DNA from: Victivallales bacterium
GTDB lineage: Bacteria > Verrucomicrobiota > Lentisphaeria > Oligosphaerales > Oligosphaeraceae
Reading direction: 5' to 3'
DNA length: 6,291 bases
Assembly (NCBI GenBank): GCA_017543165.1
Contig: JAFYGL010000257.1
Location: forward strand, 1-6,291
Within the stretch, counting starts at the first letter, position 1. Each line of letters opens with the position of its first letter. This document shows positions 1 to 6,108 of the stretch, piece after piece. The translations under genes were made by a program, and so were the position numbers. The notes under the pieces are model-generated. The model did no database searches and had not been told where the DNA came from. It saw only the letters and a program-made list of their open reading frames with translations.

Positions 1-1269
1 CTCCACCTGGCGCATCGCCACGATGAAGGCAGGTTCCTTCTCCTCGGAATGGGCCGTGCTCCAAAGCACAACGCGCTCCTCATGCTCCTTTTCCGCCTTC
101 TTGTCCCTCTTGGGCTGGGCATGGCCGTGCCCGTCATCCTCGGGTTCTTCCTCTTCCTCCTCGTGATGGCCCTCCCCATCATGCCCGCCAATTACAATAG
201 TCTGCACATGCTCCACGGGGAAGCGCTGCATGCGCTCAAACGGCGCTGGCAACTTGAAATAGAGGCCTGGAGGCAATGGCTCCTGGGACAGGACCTTGCC
301 AAAACGCTCCTTGATACCGTTCTCCTCCGTGCTTACAACCACCACGCAGGTCTGCAGCCAAAGGGCTATTGCCATGATTACCAGCAACGGCACAACCGTG
401 CGTTCCAGAAAACGGTAGAACCATGCCTCGGATACCTGGAAGCCGAACTGGTAGTCCAGCGAGGCGGCCACATTGCGCGCCACGCCGCCAGGCTCCGTGA
501 ACAGCGCCAGTATGCGGCTTTCCGGCAAGGGGCGCTCCGCTTCGCCAGGCATTCTTGGACGGTAGAACTCTATCACAAAACTGAACACCAGCTCAATTGC
601 AAGAATGAACAGCACCACCATCGCAATACGGGCGACCGTAATGTCCGCCGTATCGACTGCCTTGCCGAAGAACTCCAGGAAAAGGGCGATGCCAGCCGCC
701 AGGAAAAGGAAGCCGGTGAAGAACAGCCAGGCACCTGCGGGACGCAGCCAGCGGCATCCTGCCTCGCGGCTCGCACCCACGAAGAAACTGCCTGCAATCA
801 GCACGCCAATGCAGCAGCAGACGCCCAATATGGCCAGCGGCATGGGATTCGCCGCCTGCGCGAATGCCTCCGCACGCCCCCAGTTGCGCCAGGTCACCAG
901 GCAGAACAGGCACTCGATTATACCAAGAAGCACGGTTATCGTGGGGACGGCGTATTTCACAAACTGGTTGTTGGCCTTCGTGGCGAGCCTCACCGCCTCG
1001 TCCGCGTCGCTGAACAATTCCGAATTGCCATGTTCCCTGCGGTATTCCGCCACGCCCAGTTCCTCCAGCGCCTGATTGCGGGCAAACGAACAGCGCCAGG
1101 CGCCCAGCAGACCAAATAATATCACATTGGCGGCAGCCACCAATGCGGGTATCATGGCCGAGCAGTTGCCCCCGTTCATTATCACCACGCCGATTATAAA
1201 CAGCACGGCGCCGACTGCTGCGATTCCCCAGCAAAGGTTGCGTGGGCGAGTACTTGTGTCAACACTCAT
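1..1269 (-). CDS. HflK-like SPFH (prohibitin/stomatin-type) membrane protein with multi-spanning N-terminus, partial at left edge
   Basis: The minus frame from ATG 1269 to position 1 is open for 423 codons and leaves the window, so the C-terminus is missing. GGAGAC at 1280-1275 sits five bases before the ATG and supports the start. Seven hydrophobic segments are visible at about residues 15-31, 39-58, 106-127, 142-163, 181-201, 213-235 and 292-312. Directly after the last comes the beginning of an SPFH domain (313-362) with the HflK-type pattern ENGIKERFGKV then PPGLYFKLPAPFERMQRF. Residues 363-398 are a charged linker with a run of six Glu and seven His, followed by VVLWSTAHSEEK, which resembles the strand where many HflK homologues resume. 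SPFH proteins form membrane-bound oligomers; HflK/HflC modulate the protease FtsH. Classical HflK has one N-terminal membrane helix, so the six extra helices are unusual. A protease-modulating or membrane-scaffold role is inferred. An HflC-like partner may lie outside the window. Confidence 0.8.
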   Translation of the reverse strand, partial: MSVDTSTRPRNLCWGIAAVGAVLFIIGVVIMNGGNCSAMIPALVAAANVILFGLLGAWRCSFARNQALEELGVAEYRREHGNSELFSDADEAVRLATKANNQFVKYAVPTITVLLGIIECLFCLVTWRNWGRAEAFAQAANPMPLAILGVCCCIGVLIAGSFFVGASREAGCRWLRPAGAWLFFTGFLFLAAGIALFLEFFGKAVDTADITVARIAMVVLFILAIELVFSFVIEFYRPRMPGEAERPLPESRILALFTEPGGVARNVAASLDYQFGFQVSEAWFYRFLERTVVPLLVIMAIALWLQTCVVVVSTEENGIKERFGKVLSQEPLPPGLYFKLPAPFERMQRFPVEHVQTIVIGGHDGEGHHEEEEEEPEDDGHGHAQPKRDKKAEKEHEERVVLWSTAHSEEKEPAFIVAMRQVE

Positions 1270-1319
1270 CTAAAGTCTCCATAATATGTTAATTGCACAT
1301 AAACATTAGAAACAGGCGT

Positions 1320-1347
1320 AGTATATATTTTAACAAACTTTTTTCAA
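1320..1347 (-). promoter_or_regulatory. Candidate sigma-70-type promoter of the SPFH gene
   Basis: On the minus strand TTGAAA (1347-1342) and TATACT (1325-1320) are separated by 16 bp. A start about seven bases downstream of the -10 box would give a 5' UTR of roughly 40-45 nt before ATG 1269. The region is AT-rich. The call rests on consensus resemblance only. Confidence 0.45.
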
Positions 1348-1706
1348 CATGGCAAGAGCATTTTTCCCACAGCCAATTCCATGACTTGCTCAATCGTAAT
1401 CGGCCAGCACTGCTGCTTTTCAAATTGGATGATTTGTAAATATACCTTTACCATATTATAGTGCCCCTCATTTTCTAACGGGATAATTTCAAAACCAAAT
1501 CCAGTGCTTTGCCTTTGCCCTGCTTCAACACGGGTTAGCGCCGCTTCGGCGCTCGCATTGGCGGTCTTGAAATCAGCTCTAGCACTTAATTGATTTAATT
1601 CGAATGCAGGTGCGTTGAAGTTTTGGAGATGTTTTGCTGCGATTTGAGCCTCGCGTGCATTCGCACGCAAGGCGAAGCTCGCAGCAAGCACAGCCCAAAA
1701 GAACAA
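1344..1706 (-). CDS. Doubtful 120-aa ORF, hypothetical
   Basis: This open frame starts at a TTG (1706) and ends at TGA (1346-1344). The first 17 residues, after which RE follows, are hydrophobic and end in RANA, which could pass for a secretion signal with an A-x-A cleavage site. The remainder is polar and matches no family I know. Points against a real gene: no Shine-Dalgarno stands before the TTG, no ATG occurs near the start, codons are more AT-rich than in neighbouring genes, about the first 42 codons lie inside the long palindrome 1579-1742, and the stop overlaps the -35 box proposed for the SPFH gene. The hydrophobic start may simply be a translation of palindrome sequence. It is listed so the reader knows the frame is open. 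Confidence 0.15.
   Translation of the reverse strand: MFFWAVLAASFALRANAREAQIAAKHLQNFNAPAFELNQLSARADFKTANASAEAALTRVEAGQRQSTGFGFEIIPLENEGHYNMVKVYLQIIQFEKQQCWPITIEQVMELAVGKMLLPC
1537..1553. repeat. Short perfect GC hairpin AGCGCCG-CTT-CGGCGCT
   Basis: A 7-bp perfect stem with a 3-nt loop lies in the otherwise AT-rich intergenic stretch, about 25 bp before the long palindrome. No T-run follows on either strand, so it is not an obvious intrinsic terminator. Confidence 0.5.
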
Positions 1707-1742
1707 TGCAGATGTGAACGAATTGAATCAATTAAGCACTAG
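1579..1742. repeat. Long imperfect palindrome: two 80-bp arms around a 4-nt loop
   Basis: Arm 1579-1658 aligns without any gap to the reverse complement of arm 1663-1742, with ATTC (1659-1662) as the loop. By hand count about 55 of 80 positions match. The outer 24 bp match at 21 positions, including ACTTAATTGATT-type sequence on both sides. The tip is a perfect 6-bp stem GCGTGC/GCACGC. Internal mismatch clusters fall at 1603-1610 and 1627-1633, with a smaller one at 1643-1647. As RNA from either strand it would fold into a rod with internal loops. It could be an old inverted duplication, a MITE-like element or a structured RNA gene. No terminal repeats with target duplications were recognised. 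Confidence 0.7.
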
Positions 1743-1750
1743 CTTATATG
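1723..1750 (+). promoter_or_regulatory. Candidate promoter of the 1021-aa glycosidase-like gene
   Basis: TTGAAT (1723-1728) and TATATG (1745-1750) are separated by 16 bp. The -35 box lies in the outer right arm of the palindrome 1579-1742. A start around 1756-1758 would coincide with the first base of the hairpin at 1757-1793, which mildly supports the assignment. Based on consensus resemblance only. Confidence 0.4.
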
Positions 1751-1756
1751 GTAATC

Positions 1757-1793
1757 GCTCTGCATGAGAGCCTGCCCTCATGGGGAACAGAGC
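1757..1793 (+). promoter_or_regulatory. Bulged stem-loop in the 5' UTR of the 1021-aa gene
   Basis: GCTCTG (1757-1762) pairs with CAGAGC (1788-1793), and CATGAG (1763-1768) pairs with CTCATG (1777-1782). This makes a 12-bp stem with an 8-nt loop (1769-1776) and a 5-nt bulge, GGGAA (1783-1787), on the 3' side. It ends 14 nt before the Shine-Dalgarno. It could protect the mRNA 5' end or bind a regulator. No known riboswitch class was recognised. Confidence 0.5.
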
Positions 1794-1807
1794 AACGGCA
1801 ATATATT

Positions 1808-1815
1808 AAGGAGGT
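1808..1815 (+). promoter_or_regulatory. Perfect Shine-Dalgarno AAGGAGGT that sets the start of the 1021-aa gene
   Basis: This is a full anti-16S match, with eight bases between the GGAGG core and ATG 1823. It rules out the in-frame upstream ATG at 1748, which would add 25 residues, has no such site and would destroy the signal-peptide position. Confidence 0.85.
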
Positions 1816-1822
1816 AATTGAA

Positions 1823-4800
1823 ATGCGCAGATTTTTGACATTTTTTCTTTTGCTGTCCCTGGGCGCCTTCGCGGCATTCGAGTTGTTTGACAAGGCGCCC
1901 GTGCAGGGCACGCTCCGCGAAGGGGCGGAACTGGCGGGGAAAGGCGGGCAGGACGGCAGCGGCGTCCTGAAGATAAACGGCATGGCAAAGGCTGCGCAGT
2001 ACGGCTATTCCTACCGTTGGGAAAAGGTGGAGCCAGGCAAGCAGTACGGCATCAGTTTCGTCACGTTGCCTGCGGACAACTTCACTGGCAGCGCAATGCT
2101 GATGGTCAACTTCGCGGACGACAACTGGAAAATTGACAGGAGCAAGTCCCGCAACCAGGCAATAAACTGCACAAAGGGACGCTGGATGCACAAGCAGTTC
2201 ATCTTCACAATCCCTGATGGCTTCACCAAATGCGAGGCGACTGTCCGCCTGGACAAGGTGCCAAAGGACAGCTATCTCCTGCTGGACAACCTCCGCGCCG
2301 CAAATGTCACCGATGACAAGGGCTTCTTCAAGGCAAAATTCCTGGACACCATCTTCGACAACTGGACCTTCCTGGGCCAGCATCATTTCGAGCACTATTC
2401 GCTGGGGCCAGGCGCCGCCGTGGTGCTGGACTGGAAACAGGCAAAGGCAGGTGAATCTTTCCTGGAAATACACGGCGACGGCAGCAAGATGCAATACCCG
2501 CTGGTGATCTACAATATCGCTGTGATGCCGGAAAGGAACTACCGCTTCTCCTGCTGGTACAACGCCAGCAAGCACTTTGACGCTGGTATCAAGACCTTCA
2601 TGTTCGAGTGCATGGACGCAAAACGCAAGCATCTGGCGCAGCCGCGCGTAAGTGTGCGCTCGACAAAGGGCGAATGGAAGGAACTGGTCTATGACTTCAA
2701 GACACCAGCAAACGCCTCGCTGCTGGACATCATGTTCAACATGCGCCTCTTCCCCAAGGACGCAGTAATCCGCTTCGACCAACTCAAATTCGAGGAAGGC
2801 AATGTGGGGCCCGACCTGAGGCAAAACTTCACGCCATCGGAAAAGACAATGCGCCTGGCCTGCCCCGTCCTGGGCGACCTGGGCGAAATCACCGCTGTGA
2901 AAAACCTCTATGAAATCCGCAGGATGGACGGAACTGTTTTCCGCAAGCTGGAAAGCCCTGCCAACCAGGAACTTGTCATAAAACTGGATGATTATCCAGA
3001 CGGGGAATACATGCTTCACGCAAAGGTGCAACTTTCTGACGGCAAGGAAATGGAGGCGGAGGCCAGGCATTTCGGCATATACAAGGACCCATACTGGAAA
3101 AATGAACTGGGCGTCCTAAAGGACTCCGACGAGGCGCCCAAGCCATGGCGCAACCTCGCCCGCAAAGGTAATACAATAAGCGCATGGAACGCCAGTTTCG
3201 ATTTTGGAAACACCCTGGAACTGGCACAGGTAACAGAAAATGACGGCGCAAAGTTGCTGAAACGAAAGGTGGCAGTGCTGGTGAACAACGAGCCTCTGGC
3301 GGCCACAGGCAAGATTAAATGGACCGACGGGCATGCACGCACCGCGGGCACAGTGCCAGTGGCAACAAAGCACCTGAAAGGCACGCTCAAGATGACAATG
3401 GACTACATGGGCTTCGTCCGCTACGGCCTGGAAATACAGGAGGCCGCCGCCGACATGGACAATGTATGCGTGGACTATGCGGTAAACGACGTGGAATTCG
3501 TGCACCGCTCCGATGGCTCATGGAGCGAAATCGGCGCACTGGACCTGAAGGTGGACAAGCACTGGGAGACAAAGCGCCGCTACCACGAAATGATGCTGGG
3601 CAACGTGGACAGGGGCATCGCCTGGTACTCGCCAAAGTCATATCCAGCAGTCAGCGACTTTGACAACATCGTCACATCAGCCGACCTGAATGGGGACTTC
3701 CGCGTGCGCCTGGTCAATGCGCCATTGAAGACGGACAAGTGCAACAAGCTGGAGTTCGCCCTCATGCCATGGCCATTCCGCCCCGTTGCGGACAACTGGA
3801 AGCGCCTCCGCTTCCGCGCCTTCGACTTCAGCAACTTCAACATGCTGAGCAGCATGAAGCCAGTGAAATACGCAGGAATGCCAGCCAGCAGAGATGACAA
3901 GATGACAATGGATTACGCCGCAAAGCCTGGCTGGACACTGTACCAGATTCCATTCTACATCACGGACACCATGCCCGAATACCGCTACTTTGAAAGCGAA
4001 TGGCAGGGCTTCCCCGCCAGGTACTATGTGCTGAAGGCCTTCGGCAAGGGCGCTAAAATGCGCAAGTGCGACATGCGAAACCGCCTCTGGCAGGACATGT
4101 ACTGCTACATGTGCAACCAATACCTTAAGAAATTCCCCTGGTTCGGCTTCTACTATGACTGCTATGGCTCTGACCTGCTGAACATGAACGGCGAGCAATT
4201 CCACCCGTCATTCGAGACACGCCAGTTCCACGAAAGAATCTACCTCACCACAAACCAGGCTCGCCCAGGCTTCTTCACCATCACACATGCAGGCGGCCAG
4301 CAGGCTTGCACTTCCGCTGGATTCACAGACGTCACACTAATGGGCGAACAATACCGCGCACCATGCATGGTGCACAAATACTATCTTGACTTCCTCACGC
4401 TGGACCAGTTCCGCTACGAAAACGCTGTGCGCATCGGGCCAGACAGAATGTTCCTGCCACAGTACCGCCAGCCTGACAAAATCGCCTCCACCGAAGTGGC
4501 CACACACGCGGCTGGCCTCGCCTTCCTGCACAACTGCATGCTGTTCCCCAGCTTCATTAACAACGATGTGCTCAAGCGCTCAATCCGCTGGCTCTATGCT
4601 TTCGGCCTGGAGGACGCCACATTCTTCCCCTACTGGAAGAGCAATCCACATGGCGCCACCACAGGCGACAAGACTGTGCCCATCAGCTACTGGATGACTT
4701 CCAAGGGCTTCTTCGCCACAATACTCAACGCCACAAAGCAGCCCAAAAACATCAAGGTCATACTGCCGCAAAACACAACAAAAACCACCATCCTCAACCC

Positions 4801-4888
4801 GCTGGACGGCAGCGAGACGCCTTTCTCCAATGGAAATGAACTGTCTCTCCCACCATACATGGCGGTATTCATCAAAGGCGAGCGCTAG
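1823..4888 (+). CDS. Exported GH123/DUF6067-like glycoside hydrolase with two carbohydrate-binding-like modules (1021 aa)
   Basis: The start at 1823 is fixed by AAGGAGGT and gives MRRFLTFFLLLSLGAFAAF, a basic-then-hydrophobic export signal or membrane anchor. Residues about 28-165 and 185-330 each read as a beta-sandwich module of the CBM4/9 type; their ends match (LLLDNLRAAN, and IRFDQLKFEEGN). Residues 335-425 look Ig-like. From about 424 comes YWKNELG with EAPKPW (437-442), then GIAWYSP (598-604) and LEFALMPWPFRP (643-654). This is the order I associate with DUF6067, the N-terminal domain of GH123-like enzymes. A barrel-like part follows with GFYYDCYGSD (775-784), TITHAGG (819-825) and GEQY (841-844), then a C-terminal beta domain ending in PPYMAVFIKGER. 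GH123 enzymes remove beta-linked GalNAc by substrate-assisted catalysis; here substrate and activity are unproven. D779, D784 and E842 are candidate acidic residues. It may act on host or marine glycans outside the cytoplasm. No rho-independent terminator is visible after the TAG. Confidence 0.72.
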   Translation: MRRFLTFFLLLSLGAFAAFELFDKAPVQGTLREGAELAGKGGQDGSGVLKINGMAKAAQYGYSYRWEKVEPGKQYGISFVTLPADNFTGSAMLMVNFADDNWKIDRSKSRNQAINCTKGRWMHKQFIFTIPDGFTKCEATVRLDKVPKDSYLLLDNLRAANVTDDKGFFKAKFLDTIFDNWTFLGQHHFEHYSLGPGAAVVLDWKQAKAGESFLEIHGDGSKMQYPLVIYNIAVMPERNYRFSCWYNASKHFDAGIKTFMFECMDAKRKHLAQPRVSVRSTKGEWKELVYDFKTPANASLLDIMFNMRLFPKDAVIRFDQLKFEEGNVGPDLRQNFTPSEKTMRLACPVLGDLGEITAVKNLYEIRRMDGTVFRKLESPANQELVIKLDDYPDGEYMLHAKVQLSDGKEMEAEARHFGIYKDPYWKNELGVLKDSDEAPKPWRNLARKGNTISAWNASFDFGNTLELAQVTENDGAKLLKRKVAVLVNNEPLAATGKIKWTDGHARTAGTVPVATKHLKGTLKMTMDYMGFVRYGLEIQEAAADMDNVCVDYAVNDVEFVHRSDGSWSEIGALDLKVDKHWETKRRYHEMMLGNVDRGIAWYSPKSYPAVSDFDNIVTSADLNGDFRVRLVNAPLKTDKCNKLEFALMPWPFRPVADNWKRLRFRAFDFSNFNMLSSMKPVKYAGMPASRDDKMTMDYAAKPGWTLYQIPFYITDTMPEYRYFESEWQGFPARYYVLKAFGKGAKMRKCDMRNRLWQDMYCYMCNQYLKKFPWFGFYYDCYGSDLLNMNGEQFHPSFETRQFHERIYLTTNQARPGFFTITHAGGQQACTSAGFTDVTLMGEQYRAPCMVHKYYLDFLTLDQFRYENAVRIGPDRMFLPQYRQPDKIASTEVATHAAGLAFLHNCMLFPSFINNDVLKRSIRWLYAFGLEDATFFPYWKSNPHGATTGDKTVPISYWMTSKGFFATILNATKQPKNIKVILPQNTTKTTILNPLDGSETPFSNGNELSLPPYMAVFIKGER

Positions 4889-4950
4889 AGTATCTTTGAT
4901 AAAACACACACTACATATAGTGCGCACGAAAAATAATTCACATATTTAGT

Positions 4951-5028
4951 GGTAATTTTCAAGAAAGCAGTTTGCTTTTATGGAAATTGCCGTTAAATTA
5001 CCGCACATTGTTTTTTTTTCAATCGTGC
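4951..5028 (+). promoter_or_regulatory. Structured leader of rplM-rpsI, candidate cis-regulatory RNA
   Basis: Three pairings sit side by side. An outer stem GGTAATTT (4951-4958)/AAATTACC (4995-5002) encloses a perfect hairpin AAAGCA-GTT-TGCTTT (4964-4978). Immediately after, GCACATTG (5003-5010) pairs with CAAT-C-GTGC (5020-5028, one bulged C) around a loop of nine T (5011-5019). The element ends 38 nt before the rplM start. L13 is known to control its own operon through leader RNA in some bacteria, so an L13-responsive leader is a reasonable inference, but I recognise no described L13 leader motif. The T9 stretch also lies eight bases after the outer stem and could weakly serve as an attenuator. 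Confidence 0.4.
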
Positions 5029-5033
5029 ATTTA

Positions 5034-5057
5034 ACAAAAAACTGGACAAAAAACTGG
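5034..5057 (+). repeat. Exact tandem duplication of ACAAAAAACTGG before rplM
   Basis: Two perfect, directly adjacent 12-bp copies (5034-5045 and 5046-5057) end nine bases before ATG 5067 and occupy the position of the ribosome-binding site. No GGAG-like sequence is present. The A-rich unstructured repeat could act as an S1-type or enhancer-like binding region. Confidence 0.9.
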
Positions 5058-5066
5058 TTTGAACAA

Positions 5067-5504
5067 ATGAAGACATTTCTACCGAAAGTTGACGAAATCG
5101 AGCGGAAATGGTACGTGGTGGATGCCACAGGCCTGGTGCTCGGAAGACTGGCAACCAAAATCGCCATGAAACTGCGCGGCAAGGACAAGCCCACATTCAC
5201 CCCCCATCTGGACTGCGGTGACTTCGTGGTCGTAATCAATGCTGACAAGGTCGCCCTCACAGGCAAAAAGGCCACTGACAAGACTTACGAGGACTATTCT
5301 GGCTACATGAGCGGTCGCAAAGTCCAGACTGCTGACGTGGTGCTGGAAAGGAACCCCACCCGCATCATCCGCGATGCAGTATGGGGCATGATGCCAAAGG
5401 GTCGCCTGGGCCGCGCTCAGTTCGCCAAACTGAAGGTCTATGCAGGTCCCGAACATCCACACGCTGCACAGCAGTGCGAAGTATGGGATGTTAAGCTGAG
5501 CTGA
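5067..5504 (+). CDS. rplM: Large ribosomal subunit protein uL13
   Basis: This 145-aa protein of the 50S subunit binds 23S rRNA early in assembly. The usual bacterial length is about 142 aa. The N-terminus MKTFLPKVDEIERKWYVVDA is characteristic, followed by LGRLATKIAMKLRGKDKPTF, the GDFVVVINADKVALTGKK strand region, and the family signature GMMPKGRLGR (107-116) leading to LKVYAGPEHPH. The start at 5067 is chosen because it matches the family N-terminus; the frame stays open upstream to ATG 4980, but those 29 residues fit no L13. No Shine-Dalgarno precedes 5067, unlike its neighbours. rpsI follows after 47 nt, the conserved L13-S9 order, so the two are probably cotranscribed. Autogenous control by L13 through the leader is possible (inference). 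Confidence 0.97.
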   Translation: MKTFLPKVDEIERKWYVVDATGLVLGRLATKIAMKLRGKDKPTFTPHLDCGDFVVVINADKVALTGKKATDKTYEDYSGYMSGRKVQTADVVLERNPTRIIRDAVWGMMPKGRLGRAQFAKLKVYAGPEHPHAAQQCEVWDVKLS

Positions 5505-5551
5505 ACAAATCAACAAAGGGAAAATAAACAGGCATAGCCAGAGGTTTTAAT

Positions 5552-5950
5552 ATGACAGAAGCAAACGAAGTGATACACGCAATCGGTCGCCGCAAGTGCG
5601 CCAGTGCCAGAATTCACATGAAACCAGGCACAGGCAAAATCACAGTCAATGACCGTGACTTTGAAGAATATTTCACCACGCCACAGGTTCGCGGCTACGC
5701 GACACAGCCATTGGTCCTCACTGGAACAACCGCTGATTTTGACTTTTTCATCCGCATCAGCGGCGGCGGCGTCTCAGGCCAGGCTGGCGCAGTCAGGCAC
5801 GGCATCGCCCGCGCACTGGAAATCTACAAGCCAGAATTCCGCAAGGTCCTCAAGGGCGCAGGCATGATGACCCGCGACCAGAGAGAGAAGGAACGTAAGA
5901 AGCCAGGTCGCCCAGGCGCACGCAAACGCTTCCAGTTCTCCAAGCGTTAA
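5552..5950 (+). CDS. rpsI: Small ribosomal subunit protein uS9
   Basis: This 132-aa protein of the 30S head has a basic C-terminal tail that reaches towards the P-site tRNA. The sequence has GRRKCASARIHMKPGTGKI near the N-terminus, the S9 signature GGGVSGQAGAVRHGIARAL (71-89), and the near-universal ending RKRFQFSKR with the terminal arginine intact. The length is normal (about 130 aa). The Shine-Dalgarno GAGG at 5541-5544 lies seven bases before ATG 5552. It is the second gene of the rplM-rpsI pair and is followed 16 bases after its stop by a strong intrinsic terminator. Confidence 0.98.
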   Translation: MTEANEVIHAIGRRKCASARIHMKPGTGKITVNDRDFEEYFTTPQVRGYATQPLVLTGTTADFDFFIRISGGGVSGQAGAVRHGIARALEIYKPEFRKVLKGAGMMTRDQREKERKKPGRPGARKRFQFSKR

Positions 5951-5966
5951 TCCTACACGCAATCCA

Positions 5967-5992
5967 AGCTCCGCCACAAGCGGAGCTTTTTT
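5967..5992 (+). terminator. Rho-independent terminator of rplM-rpsI
   Basis: A perfect 8-bp stem AGCTCCGC (5967-5974)/GCGGAGCT (5980-5987), loop CACAA, can extend by the A5966-T5988 pair. It is followed by a T-run to 5992 and then further T-rich sequence. Position and form are classic for the end of this operon. Confidence 0.92.
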
Positions 5993-6003
5993 GTTGTTGT
6001 TTT

Positions 6004-6042
6004 GGGGGAGGGGGAAGGGCCGCTGGCCCTTCCCCCTCCCCC
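6004..6042. repeat. Perfect 18-bp GC hairpin, purine-only G/A left half
   Basis: The arms at 6004-6021 (G5-A-G5-AA-GGG-CC) and 6025-6042 are exact complements around the loop GCT. No T-run follows on either strand, so it is not a typical intrinsic terminator, though it is only 11 nt past the terminator T-run. The G-runs could alternatively support a quadruplex on the plus strand. Confidence 0.9.
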
Positions 6043-6067
6043 AAGCCCCCACCTCTATCCCTTACTG

Positions 6068-6108
6068 CGCGCTTTCCATTTTCGCCTGCGGCGAAAATGG
6101 AAAGCGCG
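6068..6108. repeat. Perfect 19-bp hairpin, loop TGC
   Basis: CGCGCTTTCCATTTTCGCC (6068-6086) is exactly complementary to 6090-6108. Beyond a small mismatch, TTAC (6062-6065) can also pair with GTAA (6110-6113). No T-run follows. It begins 25 bp after the preceding perfect hairpin, and its sequence is unrelated. Confidence 0.92.

Noticed and set aside
49..1119. 356-aa plus-strand open frame
   Set aside because: It is antisense to the SPFH gene. Its protein is His/Gln/Arg-rich with no family match, whereas the minus frame has membrane helices, an SPFH start, a Shine-Dalgarno and no stop over 423 codons.
1531..1602. Possible integron attC site (GTTAGCG followed by inverted repeats)
   Set aside because: The GTTRRRY core is not met, no matching RYYYAAC partner was found, and no gene cassette or integrase is in the window.
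1748..1822. N-terminal extension of the 1021-aa protein from ATG 1748
   Set aside because: The extension has no Shine-Dalgarno, overlaps the proposed -10 box and 5' hairpin, and would bury the signal peptide; AAGGAGGT points to ATG 1823.
1778..3070. 430-aa minus-strand open frame opposite the glycosidase-like gene
   Set aside because: It is a shadow frame caused by the codon bias of the plus-strand gene; no ribosome site and no recognisable domain.
4896..4921. Possible rplM promoter TTGATA ... TATAGT
   Set aside because: The spacer is only 14 bp, too short for a normal sigma-70-type promoter, and no second line of evidence supports it.
4909..4922. Hairpin CACTA-CATA-TAGTG as terminator of the glycosidase-like gene
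   Set aside because: The stem is only 5 bp and AT-rich, with no T-run after it; it overlaps the simple palindrome GTGCGCAC at 4920-4927.
4980..5066. N-terminal extension of L13 from ATG 4980
   Set aside because: The 29 extra residues match no L13, and they would be encoded by the structured leader and the tandem repeat. MKTFLPK at 5067 is the family N-terminus.
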